Origin: Anaerolineales bacterium
GTDB lineage: Bacteria; Chloroflexota; Anaerolineae; Anaerolineales; Villigracilaceae
Reading direction: 5' to 3'
DNA length: 64,000 nucleotides
Assembly (NCBI GenBank): GCA_030583885.1
Contig: CP129480.1
Span: 2,668,714 to 2,732,713 of the forward strand
A program made the position numbers and the translations under genes. Shown here piece after piece: positions 51,783-60,820 of the stretch; the first letter of the stretch is position 1; each line of letters begins with the position of its first letter. A model generated the notes under the pieces. The model was not told the origin of the DNA and searched no databases. It saw nothing but the letters and a program-made list of their open reading frames with translations.

Positions 51783-51816
51783 AATGGAACCGATTTTAAA
51801 ATCGGCTCCATTTTAT
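51783..51816 (+). terminator. Terminator after the XRE operon
   Basis: An interrupted inverted repeat (AATGGA-CCGATTTT with AAAATCGG-TCCATT) is followed by TTAT. It is about 90 bases after the regulator stop. Confidence 0.7.
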
Positions 51817-51846
51817 GATTCTTAAAAAACACAGACGGAAATTCTT

Positions 51847-53718
51847 ATGACATTTGAAATGTACTTGGCGTTGGGCATCCTGTTCTTCGCCATACTCTTC
51901 TTTGTTACCGAATGGCTGCGCGTGGACGTGGTGGCACTGATCGTGGTCATCTCGCTCATGCTCACGGGCATGCTCAAACCCGCCGAAGCCATTGCCGGGT
52001 TCTCCAACCCGGTCGTATTGACCATCGCAGCACTGTTCGTCATAGGCGGGGGTGTACTCCAAACGGGACTTGCCGCATCCATCGGCAACCAGGTGCTGAA
52101 GATCGCAGGGACAAATCCCACCCGGCTGATCGTCACCGTGATGCTGGCCGTCGCGCTGCTGTCTGCATTCATGAGCGACACCGGCACCGTGGCAGTGCTC
52201 CTTCCCGCAGTTATTAGTCTCGCAGCGAGCGCACACATCAGTCCGTCGAAATTATTGATCCCCCTTTCCTACGGCGCACTTCTCGGCGGCGCGGCAACCT
52301 TGATCGGCACGCCGCCCAACCTGATTGTCAGCGATGTCCTGCGCGAAAGCGGCGCGCGTCCTTTTCAATTTTTTGATTACACCCCCATTGGCATCCTGTT
52401 GATCATGGCGGGTGTGGTCTTCATGCTGACGATCGGAAAACGCCTCCTGCCCGACCATGTGCCCGCCCAGGACTTGCAGAGAGTTTCCACACCCGAGGAA
52501 ATCGTGCAGCGCTACCGCTTGCCGGATAATCTTTTCCGATTGCGCGTGCGACAGACCTCTCCACTGGTTGGGAAGACCATCACTGAAGGTGAATTCGGTG
52601 CCCAGTTCAATGTCAACATCATTGAGTTGAGGCGAAAACCTGAAGCGCGCACCATGGTCAAGTTCGGGGAGACACGGCTTGTATGGCAGGCGGAGAAATT
52701 GAAAGGCATAAAACCCTCCGTTGAGACAAAATTCCAGGCGGATGATCTGATCCTCGTCCAAGGCTCGTCTGCCGATGTGGCTCATCTGGCTGCATCGTGG
52801 AAATTGGGTGTGCAGCCCGCCGAAGCCGATGACGACAAATCGCTCATCAACCAGGAAGTGGGACTGGCGGAGGTAATTCTGACACCCGAGTCGCACCTGA
52901 TCGATAAAAACCTAACGGACCTTCGTTTTGGCGGTCAATATCACCTGACTGTTCTTGGCATCCAGCGCCCCGGCGCAAATGAGCTGCTCAACCTGAAAAC
53001 CACCACCCTGCGCTTCGGTGATATCCTGTTAGTACAGGGGGCATGGGAAAATATCCTTGCCCTGCGCAAGCGCCGCCGCGACTTTGTCGTCATGGGGCAG
53101 CCTGAACAGTTATCGGGACCTGCCAGCAGGTCCAAAGCGCCGATCGCTGCGCTCATCATGTTCATCATGCTCCTGACCATGATCGGTGAGGCGCTGCCCC
53201 TGGTCACAACGTCGATGCTGGCGGCTTTGCTGATGATCATCACAAAATGCCTGACCATTGACGAAGCTTATGGGTACATTGACTGGAAATCCATCGTACT
53301 GGTGGCGGGCATGCTGCCAATGAGCACTGCCCTCGAAAGAGTTGGGCTGGTCAGCCTCGGTGCGCAATCCCTGACGAACACACTTGGTTCGCTTGGTCCT
53401 GTTTGGGTCTTGGGAGGCTTATTCCTGGCAACATCGATCTTTACGCAGGTGCTCTCCAACACGGCCACTGCCGTGCTGGTCGCTCCACTGGCACTGGCCG
53501 CAGCCAATAATTTGGGCGTGCAGCCGCATGCCTTTCTCATGGGTGTCGGCGTGGCGGCATCCATGGCGTTTGCCTCTCCGGTCGCCTCCCCGGTCAACAC
53601 ATTGGTTATGGGTGCAGGCAACTATCGTTTCAGCGACTATATCAAGATCGGCATGCCGATGTTGATCATCAGCCTGGTCATCGCCATGTTGGTGTTGCCG
53701 TTGATATTCCCGTTTTAG
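51847..53718 (+). CDS. SLC13-family permease with two RCK_C domains
   Basis: This is a 623-residue protein with about 11-12 helices. The N-terminal half ends in SYGALLGGAATLIGTPPNLIVSD, the conserved SNT-type sodium loop. Two TrkA-C/RCK_C domains follow (about 215-300 and 320-400; VGKTITEGEFGAQFNVNIIELRR and LIDKNLTDLRFGGQYHLTVLGIQR). The second membrane half holds QVLSNTATAVLVAPLAL and FASPVASPVNTLVMG. The family moves dicarboxylates, sulfate or similar anions with sodium. The substrate is unknown. Single gene with its own terminator upstream. Confidence 0.9.
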   Translation: MTFEMYLALGILFFAILFFVTEWLRVDVVALIVVISLMLTGMLKPAEAIAGFSNPVVLTIAALFVIGGGVLQTGLAASIGNQVLKIAGTNPTRLIVTVMLAVALLSAFMSDTGTVAVLLPAVISLAASAHISPSKLLIPLSYGALLGGAATLIGTPPNLIVSDVLRESGARPFQFFDYTPIGILLIMAGVVFMLTIGKRLLPDHVPAQDLQRVSTPEEIVQRYRLPDNLFRLRVRQTSPLVGKTITEGEFGAQFNVNIIELRRKPEARTMVKFGETRLVWQAEKLKGIKPSVETKFQADDLILVQGSSADVAHLAASWKLGVQPAEADDDKSLINQEVGLAEVILTPESHLIDKNLTDLRFGGQYHLTVLGIQRPGANELLNLKTTTLRFGDILLVQGAWENILALRKRRRDFVVMGQPEQLSGPASRSKAPIAALIMFIMLLTMIGEALPLVTTSMLAALLMIITKCLTIDEAYGYIDWKSIVLVAGMLPMSTALERVGLVSLGAQSLTNTLGSLGPVWVLGGLFLATSIFTQVLSNTATAVLVAPLALAAANNLGVQPHAFLMGVGVAASMAFASPVASPVNTLVMGAGNYRFSDYIKIGMPMLIISLVIAMLVLPLIFPF

Positions 53719-53798
53719 AGAACCGAACATTCCATACGGCCCGAGATGAATAACTACCTGCTACAATGGAGCCATCCTGTAATCACGGTTCCATTCAT

Positions 53799-56063
53799 AT
53801 GACCCGCTGGCTCGACCCTCAACCCGTAGACGTTTCGTCTCTCTCTCCCCTCGACCTGCCTCCCCTCGTAGCGCAGACTCTCCTCCGACGCGGGATCAGC
53901 CGTCCCGAAGATGCGGAGGCGTTTCTTTATCCAGAAAAAAATCCTTCCACACAATTCCCCGATATCGAAGCTGCGGTCAACATCATCGACCTGGCCATAC
54001 GCAATGGTGATGGGATATGTATTTGGGGCGATTTCGATGTAGACGGGCAGACATCCACTGCCCTGCTGGTGCAAACCCTTCAAGTGCTCGACGCGAACGT
54101 GACGTATTACGTCCCCGTACGCGGACGGGAAAGCCACGGCGTGCACATTGAAAGTTTGAAACCGGTCATTGATAACGGAGCGAAACTGCTGCTGACTTGC
54201 GACACGGGCATCACCGCGCACGACGCAATCGACTACGCCAATTCGCGCGGCGTGGATGTGATCGTCACCGACCATCATGATCTGGGGGAAACACTTCCGA
54301 ACGCGAAAGCCATTGTCAACCCGAAATTATTACCCCAAGACCATCCATTAAGAAATTTGGCCGGCGCAGGTGTTGCCTATAAACTCGCGGAAGCGCTCTT
54401 GATCGAAAACCGAAAATCTGAAATCGAGAATTTACTTGACCTGGTCGCGCTTGGTTTGGTCGCCGACATTGCCCTGCTCCAAAACGAAACCCGCTCGCTT
54501 GTAAAACAAGGCATTCGACAGCTGCGCAGAACCAATCGCATTGGGTTGAAAATGATGGCGGACCTGGCAGGCGTATCGCTGGATACGTTGACAGAAGAAA
54601 CCATCGGCTTCACCTTCGCGCCGCGTTTGAATGCACTCGGACGATTGGGAGACGCCAATCCCGCTGTTGAGTTACTGCTCACGGACGACTCCGCGCGTGC
54701 CAGAGTTTTGGCCGCGCAAATCGAAGGTTTGAACGCGCAACGGCGATTATTGACAAGCCAGGTGTATGAAGCGGCGGAAGGACAACTCAAAGCCAATCCC
54801 GGCCTGCTGGCCGAACCTGTCATCCTGCTTTCGCATCCCAACTGGCCCGGCGGCGTGGTGGGCATCGTCGCCAACAAGCTCGTCGAGCGGTATCACAAAC
54901 CCGCCCTGCTCTTCACTGAATCCGACGACGGCATCCTGCGCGGATCGGCGCGCTCCATCGAAGGCTTGCACATCACGGAAGCCGTCGCAACGCAAAAAGA
55001 TTTGCTGCTCGGATACGGCGGGCACCCCATGGCGGCAGGCATGTCACTTGATTCAGACAAGTTGGATGAGTTTCGACGCGGACTTGGCAAAGCGATCGAA
55101 CAACAACTGGGCGACATCGTCTTTGAGGAACCCGCGCTTCAGATCGACGCCTGGCTTGCTCTCTCCGACCTGAACATTTCCTTCGCTGATTCATTGGAAC
55201 TGCTCGCCCCATTCGGCGCAGGCAATCCCCAGTTGACTCTCGCCACCCGCAACGTAACCTTGAAATCCGTAAAGGAAATCGGAAAGACAAGAGAACACCT
55301 GCGTTTGAACGTGGAAGATGAACATGGAGAAATGGGCAGTTTTCTATGGTGGGGCGGTGCAGGCGAAGAACTGCCCCCTGCCGGCGGAAAATTCGACATC
55401 GCCGGTTCCCTGCGCGCCAGCTCCTTCCGCGGACAGAAACAGGTCACACTGCAATTCAAGGAATTCAGGGTCGTTGAAGAACAGCCTGTCGAAGTTCAAG
55501 AATCGGGAATCGATATTCGAGACATGCGCCTGAACGTTTCAACGTTTGAACGTTTGGACGCTGAAACGTTGATCTGGGCGGAAGGCGCGGATAAAGCCAG
55601 GGGAAAATTCCGTTTCGATTTGCGCCAATCGGACGAACTCGCAATCTATACCACGCCCCCATCCCCCACTGAATTGCAGAAAGTATTGAAGATCGTCAAG
55701 CCAAAGATCGTTCATATCTTTGCCGTCCCTCCCGCGGAAGAAAAACCCGACAACTTCCTAAAACGGCTGGCAGGGTTGTGCAAATTCGCATTAAGTAAAA
55801 AAACAGGCAAAACCACCATCCATGAACTGGCGGCGACGATGGCAGCGCGCGCGAGTGCCGTGCAGATCGGGCTGGAATGGCTGGCCGCAACCGGGCAACT
55901 CTCCGTAAACATCGAAGAGGATGACGTCATATTGTCCAGGGAAATGCAGGGGAAGAATCCGTATTTGCAATCAGAATTATTCACCGCATTGAAGGGCATA
56001 CTCAACGAAACGAATGCGTATCGGAGATATTTTGCAACAGCTGATTTGAAGGCCATTTTCTAA
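53799..56063 (+). CDS. recJ: Single-stranded-DNA-specific exonuclease RecJ
   Basis: This 754-residue DHH-family nuclease acts 5'-3' on single-stranded DNA in recombination and repair. Motifs are IWGDFDVDGQTSTALL (usually GDYDVDGVTS), TCDTGITAHD, VTDHHDLGE, the DHHA1 region with GYGGHPMAAGMSL (about 405) and an OB-fold part. Two stretches look like intergenic repeats captured in frame (54401-54434 and 55530-55571). The C-terminal 200 residues are an extra domain. The start at 53799 is the first ATG after a TGCTACAAT promoter-like element (53759-53767). Confidence 0.93.
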   Translation: MTRWLDPQPVDVSSLSPLDLPPLVAQTLLRRGISRPEDAEAFLYPEKNPSTQFPDIEAAVNIIDLAIRNGDGICIWGDFDVDGQTSTALLVQTLQVLDANVTYYVPVRGRESHGVHIESLKPVIDNGAKLLLTCDTGITAHDAIDYANSRGVDVIVTDHHDLGETLPNAKAIVNPKLLPQDHPLRNLAGAGVAYKLAEALLIENRKSEIENLLDLVALGLVADIALLQNETRSLVKQGIRQLRRTNRIGLKMMADLAGVSLDTLTEETIGFTFAPRLNALGRLGDANPAVELLLTDDSARARVLAAQIEGLNAQRRLLTSQVYEAAEGQLKANPGLLAEPVILLSHPNWPGGVVGIVANKLVERYHKPALLFTESDDGILRGSARSIEGLHITEAVATQKDLLLGYGGHPMAAGMSLDSDKLDEFRRGLGKAIEQQLGDIVFEEPALQIDAWLALSDLNISFADSLELLAPFGAGNPQLTLATRNVTLKSVKEIGKTREHLRLNVEDEHGEMGSFLWWGGAGEELPPAGGKFDIAGSLRASSFRGQKQVTLQFKEFRVVEEQPVEVQESGIDIRDMRLNVSTFERLDAETLIWAEGADKARGKFRFDLRQSDELAIYTTPPSPTELQKVLKIVKPKIVHIFAVPPAEEKPDNFLKRLAGLCKFALSKKTGKTTIHELAATMAARASAVQIGLEWLAATGQLSVNIEEDDVILSREMQGKNPYLQSELFTALKGILNETNAYRRYFATADLKAIF
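54401..54434 (+). repeat. In-frame simple repeat inside recJ
   Basis: Imperfect copies of a GAAAATCNGAAATCGA-type unit translate as IENRKSEIEN. The same unit, read as FRFSI on the other strand, is typical of dispersed intergenic repeats in many bacteria. Here it keeps the reading frame between the DHH and DHHA1 parts. Confidence 0.5.
55530..55571 (+). repeat. AACGTTT repeat inside recJ
   Basis: The unit AACGTTT occurs three times in a row with two-base spacers, then a fourth time inverted or shifted (GAAACGTTG). It translates as LNVSTFERLDAETL without breaking the frame. Confidence 0.5.
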
Positions 56064-56064
56064 A

Positions 56065-56997
56065 ATGAACGCCGAAATAATCCCCTGGCTGCTCGAAGGC
56101 GACCCATCCATCCGCTGGCAGGTTCAGCGCGACTTGCTGAATCTCAGCCCGTCTAAATATGAGGCGGAAAGAAAGAAGATCGCAAAGGAAGGATGGGGTA
56201 AACGTCTGCTTGACTTACAAGATCCTGATGGGCGCTGGGGCGGTGGGATATATGGTCCCAAATTTATATCCACAACCTACAGCATGCTAACCCTGCGTCT
56301 GCTTGGGCTGCCATCCAACAACCCACAGGCGAAACGGGCTTGCAAGATATTTCTCGACAAGGGTTTTTACACAGATGGGGGAATCAACTTCTTTTCATAT
56401 TCGTTGAAATACAGCGAGACCTGCGTCACCAGCATGATCCTCGCCTTGCTGGCATACTTCCGCTACCCCGACGACCGGATTCATGGTGTCGCGGCGTATG
56501 TAGTCGGCCAGCAAATGCCCGACGGCGGCTGGAATTGTGAATCATACAAAGGCGCAACACACTCATCCTTTCACACCACGATCTCTGCACTGGAAGGGTT
56601 GTATGAGTACGAGCGTTCATTCCCCGAAAACAAAATCCGAATCAGCGATGTCCGCTTGCGTGGACAAGAATTCCTGCTTGGGCATCGCTTGTACAAATCA
56701 CACCGAACAGGGGATGTCTTTGACCAAAAAATGACCGGCATGCCCTTCCCGCCTCGCTGGCGGTATGATTTCATCCGCGCGTTGGATTACTTCCAAGCCT
56801 GTGATGCGCCGCGCGATGAGCGCATGTCCGATGCCATTGAACTCCTGAAATCAAAACAAAAGAAGGACGGACCCTGGCATATGAACAGCGGCATGTCCGG
56901 TAGAAAGTTTTTTGATCTCGAAAAGGCGGGTCAGCCCAGCAGGTGGAATACCTTGCGCGCGTTGCGCATCTTGAATTGGTGGGATATAAATGATTAA
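56065..56997 (+). CDS. Squalene-cyclase-like alpha/alpha-barrel protein
   Basis: This is a 310-residue protein built of helical repeats like those of prenyltransferases and triterpene cyclases. QW-like segments are visible: LDLQDPDGRWGGGIYGPKF, QQMPDGGWNCESYKG and KKDGPWHMNSG. The catalytic DxDD motif of squalene-hopene cyclase is not seen, and it is half their length, so it is probably not a full cyclase. It starts one base after the recJ stop and is co-transcribed with it. Confidence 0.75.
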   Translation: MNAEIIPWLLEGDPSIRWQVQRDLLNLSPSKYEAERKKIAKEGWGKRLLDLQDPDGRWGGGIYGPKFISTTYSMLTLRLLGLPSNNPQAKRACKIFLDKGFYTDGGINFFSYSLKYSETCVTSMILALLAYFRYPDDRIHGVAAYVVGQQMPDGGWNCESYKGATHSSFHTTISALEGLYEYERSFPENKIRISDVRLRGQEFLLGHRLYKSHRTGDVFDQKMTGMPFPPRWRYDFIRALDYFQACDAPRDERMSDAIELLKSKQKKDGPWHMNSGMSGRKFFDLEKAGQPSRWNTLRALRILNWWDIND

Positions 56998-57012
56998 CAT
57001 CCTGAGGAAAAA

Positions 57013-57453
57013 TTGACAGGTCGAATTCCCGCTTCGCACCTGGACCTTGTGCATGCCCCTCGTGTGGCGGCTTTAACCACCCTCATGCCGGATGGACAAC
57101 CCCAAACCACCGTCGTGTGGTGCGACTATGATGGGGAATACATCCGTGTAAATACCATGCGCGGCTTCCGCAAAGAGAAGAACATGCGCGCCAATCCAAA
57201 AGTGACCCTGCTCTGCTACGACCCGCGCGAACCATTGCGCTCGCTTGAAATTCGTGGCGAAGTTGTAGAAATGACCGAACATGGCGCAATGGAACATTTG
57301 AATGGATTATCGGAACTGTACACGGGGGAATCGCCCTACTTCGGCAAATGCGTGCCTGCCGAATTCAGGGAAAAGGAAACACCCATATTATGCAGGATTC
57401 ATCCATTGCATGTCGTTGCTTTGGATGCGCGGAAGAAGGAGGCAGCATCGTGA
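57013..57453 (+). CDS. PPOX-class (F420/FMN-binding split-barrel) protein, copy 1
   Basis: This is a 146-residue protein. RIPASHLDLVHAPRVAALTTLMPDGQPQTTVVWCDYDGEYIRVNT is the start of a pyridoxamine-5'-phosphate-oxidase-like split barrel, the type often called F420-dependent PPOX class. Such proteins reduce or oxidise small substrates with F420 or FMN. The start is TTG with GAGGAAAAA before it, since no ATG is in place. The next gene is a diverged tandem duplicate. Two cysteines near the end are not part of the usual motif. Confidence 0.85.
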   Translation: MTGRIPASHLDLVHAPRVAALTTLMPDGQPQTTVVWCDYDGEYIRVNTMRGFRKEKNMRANPKVTLLCYDPREPLRSLEIRGEVVEMTEHGAMEHLNGLSELYTGESPYFGKCVPAEFREKETPILCRIHPLHVVALDARKKEAAS

Positions 57454-57872
57454 CAAAGCCCATTCCCGCCTCCCATCTGGACCTATTGACTCGTCCCATC
57501 CATGGAGTGTTGACCACGCTGATGCCCGATGGCCAGCCACAATCCAGCCTTGTGTGGTGTGATTTTGACGGCGAATGCGCCCGCATCAACACTTCATTAG
57601 AGAGGCAAAAAGGAAAAAATATGGGGGCAAATCCGAGGGTTTCCCTGCTGATCGTTGACCCGGAAGATACCGGAAGATTCATCCAAATCCGTGGTCAGGT
57701 GGAACTGATTCGGGAAGACGCACTCACCCACCTTGACCAGATCACACGACAATACACAAAACACCCGCAATATTACGGATATGTATTCCCGCTTGAAAAA
57801 CGCGGGCAAGAAACCCGCGTGATCTGCCGCATCCATGCGACAAGGGTTACACTGGATGCGATCCATCGTTGA
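57450..57872 (+). CDS. PPOX-class split-barrel protein, copy 2
   Basis: This is a 140-residue protein, a tandem paralogue of the upstream gene: IPASHLDLLTRPIHGVLTTLMPDGQPQSSLVWCDFDG aligns with it almost without gaps, and the cofactor stretch RQKGKNMGANPRVSLLIVD matches RKEKNMRANPKVTLLCYD. The start is GTG at 57450, overlapping the previous stop (GTGA), with GGAGG upstream. The two may form a heterodimer, as split barrels are dimeric; that is an inference. Confidence 0.85.
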   Translation: MTKPIPASHLDLLTRPIHGVLTTLMPDGQPQSSLVWCDFDGECARINTSLERQKGKNMGANPRVSLLIVDPEDTGRFIQIRGQVELIREDALTHLDQITRQYTKHPQYYGYVFPLEKRGQETRVICRIHATRVTLDAIHR

Positions 57873-57889
57873 AGGGAATCCAATCCCCT

Positions 57890-58408
57890 TTACTTCTCGT
57901 AATCAACAAAGTCATCCACGCCGAAGCGGTCTTCATAGTGGGTTAATAGCAATTCGGCCTTGCGCAGAAACTCCATTTCGCCCCCCTCATGTTCCTTCCC
58001 CTTTGATTCCAGATATTCCTTGTGTGCCATCAAACGTTCACGAAAACTGATCGCCGTTGAGGTGGGCAAATGCAACTCGATCTCACGAATCAATCCCATT
58101 GTCTCCTGAATTATCGAGGATGCGTCCGGCAGGGGAATATCCCCATCAAGAAGTCTTCGCAGTACTATGCATTTGTACTTCTTGCAGCTACGCGGGTAGT
58201 CGGGCGAGGTGTACACCGTGCAAACACCATTCCACACAGGACATGGCTGGGTAAATCCACGCTGGCGGGGGTCATTACGAATGATGTTTAAACCAAGTTT
58301 TTCAACGGGATCCAATTCGGGGGCATTGAGCCTGACCCACGAGAAGAGATGTCCCGAACAGCACAGTCCGCAGGATTTACAAAGGGTGTTCGCGTCTGAT
58401 TCGGTCAT
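57890..58408 (-). CDS. YkgJ-type cysteine-cluster protein
   Basis: This is a 172-residue protein. The N-terminal CKSCGLCCSG, then CPVWNGVCTVYTSPDYPRSCKKYKC, gives the zinc or iron-sulfur binding CxxCxxCC cluster of the YkgJ/UPF0153 family. The C-terminal half is helical and charged. Function is unknown for the family. The ATG at 58408 starts the domain; only a weak ribosome-binding site is seen, and the open frame runs further upstream into the inverted repeat. It is convergent with the PPOX gene pair. Confidence 0.8.
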   Translation of the reverse strand: MTESDANTLCKSCGLCCSGHLFSWVRLNAPELDPVEKLGLNIIRNDPRQRGFTQPCPVWNGVCTVYTSPDYPRSCKKYKCIVLRRLLDGDIPLPDASSIIQETMGLIREIELHLPTSTAISFRERLMAHKEYLESKGKEHEGGEMEFLRKAELLLTHYEDRFGVDDFVDYEK

Positions 58409-58428
58409 TCCACAGGTTATACCCAGCG

Positions 58429-58478
58429 CGGTCACAAATTGCACTTTTTTAGAAACGGGAAAGCGCAATTTGTGACCG
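58429..58478. repeat. 14-bp inverted repeat upstream of the YkgJ-type gene
   Basis: CGGTCACAAATTGC and GCAATTTGTGACCG flank a 22-base spacer. Located 20 bases upstream of the gene start, it may be an operator or a dispersed repeat; no second copy was noticed in the window. Confidence 0.45.
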
Positions 58479-58597
58479 TGGGCATTATATACCAAAGATT
58501 TAGAAAACGGAATCAAGCATCCCTTAAGAAAGAAGCGAAAGCCCGGACGTGCAGCCATCCGGGCTTGTTCTCGGTCAACGGCCTCTCGTCCACCGTC

Positions 58598-60430
58598 CTA
58601 ACTCAACGGCAATCCCAATTCCATCAACTTCTCCTGGGTGGGATAGCCCTGCTCGTCCCAGCCGCGCTCCTTGTAAAAATCGGGGAGCATCTTGTCGAGT
58701 TCCACCACCTTGCCCTTGGCGGGACCATCAGGAAGGGGTTCATGCAACATGCGGGTTGGGAGCGTGTCCCATTCGGGTCCCGAACCCGCTTTGATGAGGA
58801 ACATGCGCTCGAGGGTGTAGACGCGGTCGGCGGCTTGCATCACTTCTTCGGGGGTGTAGCCCGCGCCTGTGGTGAGGTTCATCATTTCGGAAAGAACGCG
58901 CGGCAGGATCAAACGCTCCTTATCGAAGACGTAGCGGATGGCGACGAATACACACAGACCCGAAGCGTCGATCAACGCGAAAGAGTCCTGAAAGTGTTTG
59001 ACAAGTTCCGACTTGCCATCTGTAGTGAGCGGGTTTTCCTTCACAGGCACGCCGAAGACTTCTTCGTAGGCCACGTCGCCTTCCATGTGGGAAGCGCCCT
59101 TGTTCGAGGTGGCATACAGCAAGCCCATGCCCTGTGAACCGCGCGGATCGTAGCCAGGGAATTCCTGTTTACGTGTGGTGACGGCAAGTTCGGGATGACC
59201 ATATTTTTCAGCAAGGCGAAAACTTCCCATCGCAAGGTCTTTGCCAAAGCCTTCGTTGTACGCCATCAATTTGATCATCGCGATCATCGCATCGTGGTCG
59301 CCGAATTTGAGCGGCACACCAATGATATCTTCAGAGAGATACCCTTTTTCATACATTTCCATCGCAACGGCAATCGTCATGCCTGTGGTGATGGTATCCA
59401 TACCGAATTCGTTGCACAGATAATTTGCCTTCACCAAGGCGGCAAGATTGCTGACGCCACAGCCTGTTCCCAATGACGAGATCGTTTCATACTCAGGACC
59501 TTCACCCTTGCCTTTATATGGACCATCTGGCACTTCGGTGAGACGTCCGCAGGAAAGCGGGCAGCGATAACAAGGCGTGTGACGAATCAGATATTGATCC
59601 TTCAACGCATCGCCATCGATATGATTGACGCCTTCAAATGTGCCCTGCAGGAAATTGCGCGTCGGCAAAATGCCGAGCGTGTTGGTCACCTGCGGCACAT
59701 ACGACGTGCCGTAAATGCGCATGTTCGAGCCCTTCTTCACATCCGCGCCCACTTCCTTAGATGTGGAAACACTCAACGCGCGCATCCCTTCGGGGTCGTG
59801 CAGAGGCGGGTTTTTATTGCCCATCGCGACCACGGCCTTGAGATTTTTCGAACCCATCACCGCACCCACGCCAGAGCGAGCCGCCGCGCGATGTTTGTCG
59901 TTCATGATGGCTGCCATGAGCGCGAGATTCTCGCCCGCGGGCCCGATACAGGCGACACGCGCTTCAGCGGATGTTTCCGCCTTGAGGATATCCGTCGTCT
60001 CATGCGTATCCTTGCCCCACACATGCGCCGCGGACCTGATTTCGACCTGGTCTTCGTTCACCAAAACATAGACCGGCTCGGAGGCTTTGCCTTCAAAGAT
60101 GAACAAATCGAAGCCGGTGCGTTTCATCCATGTGGGGAATTCGCCGCCCGAATTGGAGTGCGCCAGCGCGCCCGTCAACGGGGACTTGGTGACGACCATG
60201 TAGCGGTTGCCCGTCGGTGCGGGGGTGGCGGTCAATGGTCCTGTGGCGAAGATGAGCATGTTCTGCGGGGAGAGCGGGTCAACAGTGGGGTCCATTTCCT
60301 TGTACATATAATGGATCGCCCATCCGCGCCCGCCGAGGTAATCGCGTGCGATCTTGGGGTCTACATCTTCAGTGGTGATTTTTCGGGTGGTGAGGTTGAC
60401 GCGTAGGATTTTGAGGTGCCAGCCGTACAT
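58598..60430 (-). CDS. Aldehyde ferredoxin oxidoreductase family protein
   Basis: This is a 610-residue tungsten- or molybdenum-pterin enzyme that oxidises aldehydes to acids with ferredoxin. The iron-sulfur cluster cysteines are in CYRCPLSCGR, with the later Cys in DASGLCVF. The N-terminal domain (LRVNLTTRKITTEDV, YLGGRGWAIHYMY, TGPLTATPAPTGNRY) is the usual pterin-binding part. The ATG at 60430 has GGAG just before it. A MoaD/ThiS-type gene lies upstream in the same direction, as is common for this family. The physiological aldehyde is unknown. Confidence 0.92.
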   Translation of the reverse strand: MYGWHLKILRVNLTTRKITTEDVDPKIARDYLGGRGWAIHYMYKEMDPTVDPLSPQNMLIFATGPLTATPAPTGNRYMVVTKSPLTGALAHSNSGGEFPTWMKRTGFDLFIFEGKASEPVYVLVNEDQVEIRSAAHVWGKDTHETTDILKAETSAEARVACIGPAGENLALMAAIMNDKHRAAARSGVGAVMGSKNLKAVVAMGNKNPPLHDPEGMRALSVSTSKEVGADVKKGSNMRIYGTSYVPQVTNTLGILPTRNFLQGTFEGVNHIDGDALKDQYLIRHTPCYRCPLSCGRLTEVPDGPYKGKGEGPEYETISSLGTGCGVSNLAALVKANYLCNEFGMDTITTGMTIAVAMEMYEKGYLSEDIIGVPLKFGDHDAMIAMIKLMAYNEGFGKDLAMGSFRLAEKYGHPELAVTTRKQEFPGYDPRGSQGMGLLYATSNKGASHMEGDVAYEEVFGVPVKENPLTTDGKSELVKHFQDSFALIDASGLCVFVAIRYVFDKERLILPRVLSEMMNLTTGAGYTPEEVMQAADRVYTLERMFLIKAGSGPEWDTLPTRMLHEPLPDGPAKGKVVELDKMLPDFYKERGWDEQGYPTQEKLMELGLPLS

Positions 60431-60478
60431 GGGAACTCCTTGGGATGGGTTAGAAAGTTGGTAAGTTGCAGGTTTGAA

Positions 60479-60503
60479 GGTCAAAGGTCAAAGGTCAAAG
60501 GTC
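60479..60503. repeat. Short tandem repeat GGTCAAA
   Basis: The unit GGTCAAA is repeated three times and followed by a partial copy, between the MoaD-like gene and the oxidoreductase gene. Confidence 0.7.
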
Positions 60504-60542
60504 TGCCTTTGTGCGCTTTGTATGCTTCGTGTTTTATTTTTT

Positions 60543-60782
60543 TTATCCGCCGGCGATCGCGGAAAACGCCGTGACCATGTCGCCCTCTTTCAGGGGTGTG
60601 GACAGATCCACGGTGACGCCGTTCAGCACAATGACGCTTTCATCATTAAGGGGAACGTCAAAGCGGGAGATGGCATCATAGACCGTCGTACCATTGGGGA
60701 CATCCAATTCCACCACGCCATGCCTCGCTTCAGGCGGGAGGGCATTACGGTAGTTGGCGATCAGTTTGACGCGGATCATCAT
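60543..60782 (-). CDS. MoaD/ThiS-family sulfur-carrier-like protein
   Basis: This is a 79-residue ubiquitin-fold protein ending in Gly-Gly (SAIAGG), the residue pair that is adenylated and thiocarboxylated in sulfur carriers. The pattern VELDVPNGTTVYDAISRF and VLNG, plus L...L..GD.V..F, matches MoaD/ThiS. Its place upstream of the aldehyde ferredoxin oxidoreductase suggests a role in building that enzyme's pterin cofactor. Two ATG codons start the frame; the second is equally possible. It is divergent from the thioesterase gene, 38 bases away. Confidence 0.88.
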   Translation of the reverse strand: MMIRVKLIANYRNALPPEARHGVVELDVPNGTTVYDAISRFDVPLNDESVIVLNGVTVDLSTPLKEGDMVTAFSAIAGG

Positions 60783-60820
60783 TTGTGAATTTTAACATGA
60801 AAGGCGATAAAATAATAAGC

